Assembly (NCBI RefSeq): GCF_016411865.1
Contig: NZ_JAEKJA010000020.1
Span: forward strand, 62,001 to 126,000
From: Acuticoccus mangrovi
Lineage (GTDB): Bacteria > Pseudomonadota > Alphaproteobacteria > Rhizobiales > Amorphaceae
Reading direction: 5' to 3'
Length of the DNA stretch: 64,000 bases
Part shown: piece after piece, positions 57,947 through 64,000 of the stretch
How the letters are laid out: the number at the start of each line of letters is the position of its first letter
How positions within the stretch are numbered: the first letter of the stretch is position 1
Notes under the pieces: generated by a model
Told to the model about the DNA's origin: nothing
Database searches by the model: none
The model's input: the letters and a program-made list of their open reading frames with translations, nothing else
Position numbers and translations under genes: made by a program

Positions 57947-60720
57947 GCACCACCGAAAGCACCCTGCCCACCAGCGCCGCCGCCGAGACCGATCGCCTCC
58001 TCGGCGAGCTCGAAGACCTCTATGTCGACAACGGCGAGCGCTGGGCCGACGCCCGACCCGCGATCCTCGCCCGCATGAAGGCCGCCCGCGCCGACGCCCT
58101 CAAGGCGTGCGAGGCGACGCTCAACGAGACGAAGTCCGGCGTGATCGCCGCCAAGGTGCTCGCCGCCGGCCAGGACGCGGTCATCCGTGCCTTCTACCGC
58201 TTCGCCGCCGAGCACATCTATCCGACGGCCAATCCGTCGGTCGCCGAGCGCCTGTCGGTAGTGGCAACCGGCGGCTACGGCCGCGGCCTGCTCGCCCCGG
58301 GCTCCGACATCGACCTCCTCTTCCTCTACCCCTACCGGCCCACGCCGTGGACGGAGTCGATGGTCGAGACGATCCTCTACATGATGTGGGATCTCGGCCT
58401 GAAGGTGGGTCACGCCGCCCGCTCGGTGGACGAGTGCATCAAGCTCGCCCGCGTCGACACGACCATCTGCACCGCCCTCCTCGAGTGCCGCTTCATCGAC
58501 GGCGACGAAAATCTCGCCGATCACCTCGTGGAGCGCTTCGACCAGGCGGTGGTGCGGGGCACCGGCAAGAAGTTCATCGCCGCCAAGCTCGCCGAACGGG
58601 ACGAGCGGCACCGCCGGCAGGGCATGACACGCTACCTCGTCGAGCCCAACGTGAAGGAGGGCAAGGGGGGCCTGCGCGACCTCAACACCCTCTTCTGGAT
58701 CGCCAAATATTTCTACCGCGTGCGCACCGAGGCCGAGCTCGTCGACGAAGGCGTGTTCTCGGAGAAGGAATATCGCCTCTTCAAGAAGTGCGACGACTTC
58801 CTGTGGTCGGTGCGCTGCCATCTGCACTTCCTCACCGGTCGCGCCGAGGAACGGCTGACCTTCGAGCTTCAGCGCGAGATCGCCCAGCGGCTCGGCTATG
58901 CGCCGCGTCCGGGCCTTTCCGACGTCGAGCGCTTCATGAAGCACTACTTCCTCGTCGCGAAGGACGTCGGCGACCTCACCCGCATCCTGTGCGCCGCGCT
59001 CGAGGCCCAGCACGTCGTGCAGGCGCTCGGCCTCTCGCGCATGCTGCGCTCGCTGACGGGTCAGGCCGTGCGCATCCTGACACCCGACTTCCACGCCGAG
59101 CACAACCGCATCGTGCTGACCCGGCCGGACGCCTTCAGCGAGGATCCGGTCAACATGCTCAGGATCTTCGAGCTCGCCGACGCCAACAATCTGTCGCCCC
59201 ATCCCGACACGATGTTCGAGCTGCGGCGCTCGCTGCGGCTCATCGACCAGTCGGTGCGCGCCGACCCGGAAGCCAACCGCATCTTCCTGGCGCTGCTGAC
59301 CGAGAGCAACGATCCCGCGACGCTCCTGCGCCTCATGAACGAGACCGGCGTGCTCGGCGCGTTCGTGCCCGACTTCGGCAAGGTCGTCGCGATGATGCAG
59401 TTCAACATGTACCACCACTACACGGTGGACGAGCACCTCATCCGCACCATCGGCGTGCTCGCCGACATCGAGCAGGGCCGCGCCGAGCACGAGCATCCGC
59501 TCGCAACCCAGCTCGTCAAGACGATCCAGAACCGCCGCGCCCTCTACGTCGCCGTCTTCCTGCACGACATCGCCAAGGGCCGCCCGAAGGACCACTCCAT
59601 CGAGGGCGCCCGCATCGCTCGGCGCCTCTGCCCCCGCTTCGGGCTGACGGCGGCGGAGACGGAGCTCGTCGCCTGGCTGGTGGAAGAGCATCTGACGATG
59701 TCCATCACCGCCCAGTCGCGCGACCTCTCCGATCCCAAGACCATCGACGCCTTCGCCCAGAAGGTGCAGAGCTTCGAGCGCCTAACCCTCCTCGAGATCC
59801 TCACCGAAGTCGACATCGCGGCCGTCGGCCCGAACGTGTGGAACGGCTGGAAGCGCCAGCTCCTCGCCACCCTCTACGACGAGACCGAGGCGATCATCGC
59901 GGCCCGCCACACCCGCCGGCCGCGCTCCGCCCGGATCAAGGCGGCGCACGCGACCTTCATCAAGCGCGCCACCTTCCTCACCCCGGAAGAGCGCCAGGCG
60001 ACCGTCGACCGGCATGGCAAGCCCTACTGGATCCGCACCCACATCGACGACGCGCTCTATCATGCCGAGCTGATGAAGAGCGGCGATCCGGCCAACATCA
60101 TCTCCGGCTTCCGTAAGCTCTCCGACAGCGGCGTCACCGAGATGACCCTCATCGCCCGCGACGCGCCGCGCCTTCTCGCCGTCGTGGCCGCGGCCTGCGC
60201 CTCGGCCCAGGCCAACGTGGTGTCGGCCGACATCTTCACCACGCGCGACGGCCTCGCGCTCGACATCTTCACCATCACCCCCCTGTCCGACGACGCCGAG
60301 GACGAGGAGCAGCGGGTCAAGCGGATCGCCCAGACCGTGCGCGACGCGCTTGCCGAGCGTGTGCCCGTGCCGAAGGCGATCGACCGCCGCGCCCGCGCGG
60401 TGAAGCAGAAGGCCTTCACCCACCCGACCGACGTGCTCCTCTCCAACGACTGGTCGGACGGCTACACCGCGGTGGAGGTGACCGGTCTCGACCGCCCCGG
60501 CCTCTTCCGCGACCTCGCCGAGGCCTTCCTCGACCTGAAGCTCAACGTCCGCTCCGCGCAGATCGCGACCTTCGGCGAGCGCGTCGTGGACGTCTTCTAC
60601 GTCACCGGGCCGGACGACGTGCAGATCACCGATCCGGAGCTGAAGACGAAGATCGCCGAGCATCTCGTCGAGGCCTACGATCGGCCGGGCGAGGCCCGCC
60701 TCGCCAAGTCGGCCGCCTGA
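57943..60720 (+). CDS. glnD: PII uridylyltransferase/uridylyl-removing enzyme GlnD
   Basis: A 925-residue bifunctional nitrogen sensor. The nucleotidyltransferase motif GGYGRGLLAPGSDIDLLFL holds the metal Asp122 and Asp124. A GlnD linker follows, then the HD domain (FLHDIAKGRPKDH, His541-Asp542) that removes UMP, and two C-terminal ACT domains (about residues 735-800 and 845-910) that sense glutamine. It modifies GlnK at Tyr51 (this window, 48420-48758) and the GlnB homologue. Coupled to hemW (ATGA), and followed 13 bp later by murJ. Full length, all motifs intact. Confidence 0.97.
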   Translation: MSTTESTLPTSAAAETDRLLGELEDLYVDNGERWADARPAILARMKAARADALKACEATLNETKSGVIAAKVLAAGQDAVIRAFYRFAAEHIYPTANPSVAERLSVVATGGYGRGLLAPGSDIDLLFLYPYRPTPWTESMVETILYMMWDLGLKVGHAARSVDECIKLARVDTTICTALLECRFIDGDENLADHLVERFDQAVVRGTGKKFIAAKLAERDERHRRQGMTRYLVEPNVKEGKGGLRDLNTLFWIAKYFYRVRTEAELVDEGVFSEKEYRLFKKCDDFLWSVRCHLHFLTGRAEERLTFELQREIAQRLGYAPRPGLSDVERFMKHYFLVAKDVGDLTRILCAALEAQHVVQALGLSRMLRSLTGQAVRILTPDFHAEHNRIVLTRPDAFSEDPVNMLRIFELADANNLSPHPDTMFELRRSLRLIDQSVRADPEANRIFLALLTESNDPATLLRLMNETGVLGAFVPDFGKVVAMMQFNMYHHYTVDEHLIRTIGVLADIEQGRAEHEHPLATQLVKTIQNRRALYVAVFLHDIAKGRPKDHSIEGARIARRLCPRFGLTAAETELVAWLVEEHLTMSITAQSRDLSDPKTIDAFAQKVQSFERLTLLEILTEVDIAAVGPNVWNGWKRQLLATLYDETEAIIAARHTRRPRSARIKAAHATFIKRATFLTPEERQATVDRHGKPYWIRTHIDDALYHAELMKSGDPANIISGFRKLSDSGVTEMTLIARDAPRLLAVVAAACASAQANVVSADIFTTRDGLALDIFTITPLSDDAEDEEQRVKRIAQTVRDALAERVPVPKAIDRRARAVKQKAFTHPTDVLLSNDWSDGYTAVEVTGLDRPGLFRDLAEAFLDLKLNVRSAQIATFGERVVDVFYVTGPDDVQITDPELKTKIAEHLVEAYDRPGEARLAKSAA

Positions 60721-60733
60721 GGCACGGGGCCCC

Positions 60734-62299
60734 ATGCAGCTCGCGCGCAACTTCGCCACCGTCGGGGCCTACACCGCGGCCTCGCGCGTCCTGGGCTTCG
60801 CCCGCGATATTCTCATCGCGGCGATCCTCGGTGCCGGGCCGGTGTCGGACGCCTTCTTCGTCGCCTTCAAGCTGCCCAACCTCTTCCGCCGCCTGTTTGC
60901 CGAAGGCGCCTTCAACTCCGCCTTCGTGCCCCTCTTCGCCCGCGCCCGTGCCGAGGACGGCGAGGCGGGCGGCGAAACCTTCGCCTCGATGGTGCTCTCC
61001 TGGCTCCTCGTCTTCCTCCTCGGGGTCACCGCGCTCGCCGAATTGTTGATGCCGCTCCTGGTCCTCGTGATGGCGCCGGGCTTCGCCGAGGAATCAACGC
61101 TCGACATCACCGTCCTCTACACCCGCATCTGCTTCCCCTATCTCGCGGCGATGTCGCTGGTCGCCTTCTTCTCGGGCATCCTCAACACGCTGAACCGGTT
61201 CGCGGTGGCGGCCTTCGCGCCGGTGCTCCTCAACGTCGTGCTCATCGCCACGCTGTTTCTGGCGGGCTGGCAGGGGCTCGACGCGCAGGGTGCCGCCACG
61301 GTGCTCTCCGGCGGCGTGTTCGTCGCCGGTCTTGCCCAGGCGAGCCTTCTCTTCATCGCGATCCGCCGGGCCGGCGTGAGCCTGCGCCTTCCCCGCCCCC
61401 GCGCGACGCCGCGCGTGAGGCGCCTCGTGAAGCTCGGCATCCCGGGCGTCGCGGCGGGCGGCATCACCCAGATCAACATCGTCGCCGGCACCATCATCGC
61501 CTCGTTCTGGCCGGGCGCCGTGTCGCACCTCTACTATGCCGACCGGCTCTACCAGCTCCCGCTCGGCATCGTCGGCGTCGCGATCGGCGTGGCGCTGCTT
61601 CCGGACCTCTCCCGCCGGCTGCGCGCCGGCGACGTCGGCGGCGCGCTGTGGACCCAGAACCGGGCGTTCGAGTTCGCCTTGATGCTGACGCTGCCGGCCG
61701 CCGCCGCCCTCGTCGTGGTGCCGTTCGAGATCGTCGTGCCGCTCTTCGAGCGCGGCGCCTTCACCCGCGAGGACGCCGCCATGACCGCCGCGGCGGTCGC
61801 CGCCTACGGCTTCGGGCTGCCGGCCTTCGTCCTCATCAAGGTGTTCTCGCCGAGCTACTTCGCCCGCGAGGACACCGCCACGCCGATGATCTTCGCCGGC
61901 GTCTCGATGGTGGTGAACGTCGCCGGCTCCATCGGCTTCGCGATGCTCCTCGCCCCGCAGGGCCTCGCCCACGTCGGCATCGCCGCCGCCACCAGCCTCG
62001 CCGGATGGGTCAACGCGCTGCTCCTCTTCACCGGCCTCCTGCGACGCGGCGACTTCGTGCCCGACAACCTCCTGTGGAGCCGGTCCCTCGGCTTCCTCGC
62101 CGCCTCCCTCGCCCTCGTGATCGCCGCCGTGCTGATCGCCGACGGTCTGAATGGCTGGTTCTTCGCTGCCGGCGACCGCTACGCCACCATCGCCCTCCTC
62201 ATCATGGTGGCGGGATCAGCGGCCATCTTCGCCGTCGTCTGCGAGGTGTCGGGCGCCATCGGCGTGCGCGATCTCATCCGCGCCTTCAAGAAGAGCTGA
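60734..62299 (+). CDS. murJ: Lipid II flippase MurJ
   Basis: A 521-residue MOP-superfamily flippase with fourteen helices. Typical segments are [20 protein letters not shown] (TM1 with the conserved Arg), [22 protein letters not shown] (the Arg/Lys and Glu of the substrate pocket), [30 protein letters not shown] and [24 protein letters not shown]. It moves lipid II across the inner membrane for peptidoglycan synthesis. Encoded between glnD and trpS, a standard order in this class. Confidence 0.97.
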   Translation: MQLARNFATVGAYTAASRVLGFARDILIAAILGAGPVSDAFFVAFKLPNLFRRLFAEGAFNSAFVPLFARARAEDGEAGGETFASMVLSWLLVFLLGVTALAELLMPLLVLVMAPGFAEESTLDITVLYTRICFPYLAAMSLVAFFSGILNTLNRFAVAAFAPVLLNVVLIATLFLAGWQGLDAQGAATVLSGGVFVAGLAQASLLFIAIRRAGVSLRLPRPRATPRVRRLVKLGIPGVAAGGITQINIVAGTIIASFWPGAVSHLYYADRLYQLPLGIVGVAIGVALLPDLSRRLRAGDVGGALWTQNRAFEFALMLTLPAAAALVVVPFEIVVPLFERGAFTREDAAMTAAAVAAYGFGLPAFVLIKVFSPSYFAREDTATPMIFAGVSMVVNVAGSIGFAMLLAPQGLAHVGIAAATSLAGWVNALLLFTGLLRRGDFVPDNLLWSRSLGFLAASLALVIAAVLIADGLNGWFFAAGDRYATIALLIMVAGSAAIFAVVCEVSGAIGVRDLIRAFKKS

Positions 62300-62409
62300 C
62301 GGCCTTCGGCGGACGCCTCCGCCGGCTGCGACGATGGATGACGCCGCCGGAGTTGCCGGCGACGCCGTTGCGGGATAACACGCAGGCCGTTCCAACAACG
62401 AGCACTCTA

Positions 62410-63441
62410 GTGACCTTCACCCCCCGCGTCTTCTCCGGCGTCCAGCCGACCGGAAGCCTGCACCTCGGCAACTATCTCGGCGCCATCCGCCGGTTCGTTG
62501 CCATGCAGGACGAGTTCCCGTGCATCTACTGCGTGGTGGACCTCCACGCGATCACGGTCTGGCAAGACCCGAAGGAGCTCATCGAGGCCACGTATCACGT
62601 GACCGCCGCCTATCTCGCCGCCGGCATCGACCCGGTGAAGCACATCGTCTTCAACCAGAGCCGCGTCTCGGCCCACGCCGAGCTCGCCTGGGTGTTCAAT
62701 TGCGTCGCCCGCATGGGTTGGCTGAACCGCATGACGCAGTTCAAGGAGAAGGCCGGCAAGGACCGCGAGAACGCCTCGGCGGGACTCTTCGTCTATCCGA
62801 CCCTCATGGCCGCCGACATTCTCGCCTACCAGGCGACGCATGTGCCGGTGGGCGAGGATCAGAAGCAGCACCTGGAGCTGACCCGGGACATCGCGCAGAA
62901 GTTCAACCACGACTACGGCGACCGGCTCGCCGAGCTCGGCTACGAGGAAGGCCTCTTCCCGATGACCGAGCCCATCATCCAGGGCCCGGCGACGCGCGTC
63001 ATGAGCCTGCGCGACGGGGCGAAGAAGATGTCGAAGTCGGACCCCTCCGACGCCTCGCGCATCAACCTGACCGACGATGCGGACAGCATCGCCCAGAAGG
63101 TGCGCAAAGCGAAGACCGACCCCGAGGCGCTGCCCTCGGAGCCGAAGGGTCTCGAAGGACGACCGGAAGCGGACAACCTCGTCGGCATCTACGCCGCGCT
63201 GGCCGGCCAGACCAAGGAAGAGGTGCTGGCCGAGCACGGCGGCGCGATGTTCTCCGCGTTCAAGCCGGCGCTCGCCGACGTCGCCGTGAGCGTTCTCGCG
63301 CCGATCAACGACGAGATGCGGCGCCTGCTCGACGATCGTGGTCACCTCGACCAGGTGCTGACGAGCGGTGCGGAGCGTGCCGCCGAGATCACCGCGCCGG
63401 TGATGCAGGCGATGCGCCGCGTGGTCGGCTTCGTCGGCTAG
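62410..63441 (+). CDS. trpS: Tryptophanyl-tRNA synthetase
   Basis: A 343-residue class Ic synthetase. It has [19 protein letters not shown] (the HIGH equivalent is LHLG), [18 protein letters not shown], and the KMSKS loop [10 protein letters not shown]. The start is taken as the GTG just before [14 protein letters not shown] because homology begins there. An ATG at 62338 would add 24 nonconserved residues. Its stop shares a base with the following hemerythrin-like gene, showing coupling. Confidence 0.95.
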   Translation: MTFTPRVFSGVQPTGSLHLGNYLGAIRRFVAMQDEFPCIYCVVDLHAITVWQDPKELIEATYHVTAAYLAAGIDPVKHIVFNQSRVSAHAELAWVFNCVARMGWLNRMTQFKEKAGKDRENASAGLFVYPTLMAADILAYQATHVPVGEDQKQHLELTRDIAQKFNHDYGDRLAELGYEEGLFPMTEPIIQGPATRVMSLRDGAKKMSKSDPSDASRINLTDDADSIAQKVRKAKTDPEALPSEPKGLEGRPEADNLVGIYAALAGQTKEEVLAEHGGAMFSAFKPALADVAVSVLAPINDEMRRLLDDRGHLDQVLTSGAERAAEITAPVMQAMRRVVGFVG

Positions 63442-64000
63442 TGGCGAGCGACCTGCCGCTCTTCGATCGGCCTGGCTTGCCCGATGAGGTCGCCCTCCTG
63501 CGTGCCGCCTACCCGCGCGGCGTGTGGGAGGGTCACCGGCACCTCGGACCGATGGCCCGTTTCTGGCTGGAGCGGCACCAGATGTTTCGCGATCTCGGCG
63601 GCGCCATCACCGGTGCCGCCGACCAGCTGCGCGACGGTCAGATCGAAGCGCACGCGTTCATGGGCTGGTTCGCCCCGCGCATCAATTTCTTCCTCAACGA
63701 GCTGCACACCCACCATGGGGTGGAGGACGAGCATTACTTCCCGCTCTTCCGCGCCGCCGACCACCGCCTCGGGCGCGGCTTCGACATTCTCGATGCCGAT
63801 CACCACGTCATCGACGGCCTGATCCATGAGCTTGCGGCCGACGCCAACGCCCTCGCCGCCGCCCTCAAGGGAACCGGCGAGATCGCCCGTGCCGCCGAGA
63901 CCCTTGCCGCGCGCCTTCACAAGACGCTCGGCGGTCTCATCCGGCACCTCGACGACGAGGAAGAGATCATCATCCCGCTGATCCTCGACCGAACCGAGGG
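63441..64000 (+). CDS. Hemerythrin HHE-domain protein, truncated by the window end
   Basis: At least 186 codons without a stop; the 3' end is outside the window. The reading frame starts at a GTG that overlaps the trpS stop (TAGTG). Hemerythrin-type metal ligands are visible: His in VWEGHRHLGP, HTHHGVEDEHYFPLF, ILDADHHVIDGLIHEL and LIRHLDDEEEIIIPLIL (the His/Glu di-iron pattern). Such cytoplasmic proteins bind O2 or NO or hold iron. Transcriptional linkage to trpS is unusual enough to note. The tail may extend beyond the common length. Confidence 0.9.
   Translation, partial: MASDLPLFDRPGLPDEVALLRAAYPRGVWEGHRHLGPMARFWLERHQMFRDLGGAITGAADQLRDGQIEAHAFMGWFAPRINFFLNELHTHHGVEDEHYFPLFRAADHRLGRGFDILDADHHVIDGLIHELAADANALAAALKGTGEIARAAETLAARLHKTLGGLIRHLDDEEEIIIPLILDRTE

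Overview
This is a contiguous piece of a very GC-rich alphaproteobacterial chromosome, most likely from the Hyphomicrobiales. The markers are an HNH endonuclease of the type found next to a phospholipase/carboxylesterase, a hisD/UPF0262/LMW-phosphatase/infA/maf/yacG run, DUF2948 between murA and hisD, DUF1674, DUF992, an MbfA iron exporter behind an Irr-like box, and a glnD-murJ-trpS run. The genus cannot be read from the sequence. Coding density is high and nearly every gene has intact family motifs. I see no insertion sequence, prophage, integrase, CRISPR array, rRNA or tRNA.

Layout. 0-9.8 kb: the 3' end of an alpha/beta hydrolase, HNH nuclease, a small membrane protein, glyoxalase I, DUF1674, an exported metallo-beta-lactamase-fold hydrolase, mbfA, an SDR, argG, a lipoprotein M48 protease, an exported nuclease-like protein and a 3-hydroxybutyryl-CoA dehydrogenase. 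9.9-16.4 kb: etfA/etfB, a cobalamin adenosyltransferase, a HIG1-like two-TM protein, a UbiH-type hydroxylase, tesB, an MgtC-family protein and hslO. 16.4-23.7 kb: an RND adaptor/permease pair, a membrane EAL protein and a TPR protein. 23.8-31.3 kb, minus strand: rpmJ, minE-minD-minC, yacG-maf-infA, LMW phosphatase, UPF0262, hisD, DUF2948 and murA. 31.5-39.5 kb: a secreted PliG-like protein, uvrD, a K+ channel, an HDAC-like deacetylase, a RES/Xre toxin-antitoxin pair and a MATE exporter.

39.7-46.7 kb is the most accessory-looking part. It holds a branched-chain-amino-acid-type ABC importer in which LivM, LivG and LivF are one polypeptide, followed directly by a CodA-like amidohydrolase lacking several CodA catalytic residues and by an amidase-signature enzyme. 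This reads as an uptake-plus-hydrolysis cassette for an unknown nitrogenous compound. 46.7-51.4 kb: an ETF-beta lysine methyltransferase homologue (its probable substrate EtfB is encoded at 10.8 kb), an EVE protein, a 640-bp gene-free stretch with a candidate small RNA and a sigma-54 promoter, glnK-amtB and a WecG-type glycosyltransferase. 51.5-64 kb: DUF992, aspartate aminotransferase, two small exported proteins, hrcA, then rph-rdgB-hemW-glnD-murJ-trpS and a hemerythrin-like gene cut by the window end.

Connections. GlnK, AmtB and the PII uridylyltransferase GlnD form a nitrogen-sensing set. EtfAB, the beta-hydroxyacyl-CoA dehydrogenase and TesB fit acyl-CoA metabolism. MinCDE, MurA and MurJ serve division and wall synthesis. 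The findings most worth following are the fused-ABC/amidohydrolase/amidase cassette, the candidate small RNA at 47.99-48.07 kb, the EtfB methyltransferase-substrate pair, and a probable CTG start that supplies the signal peptide of the nuclease-like gene.
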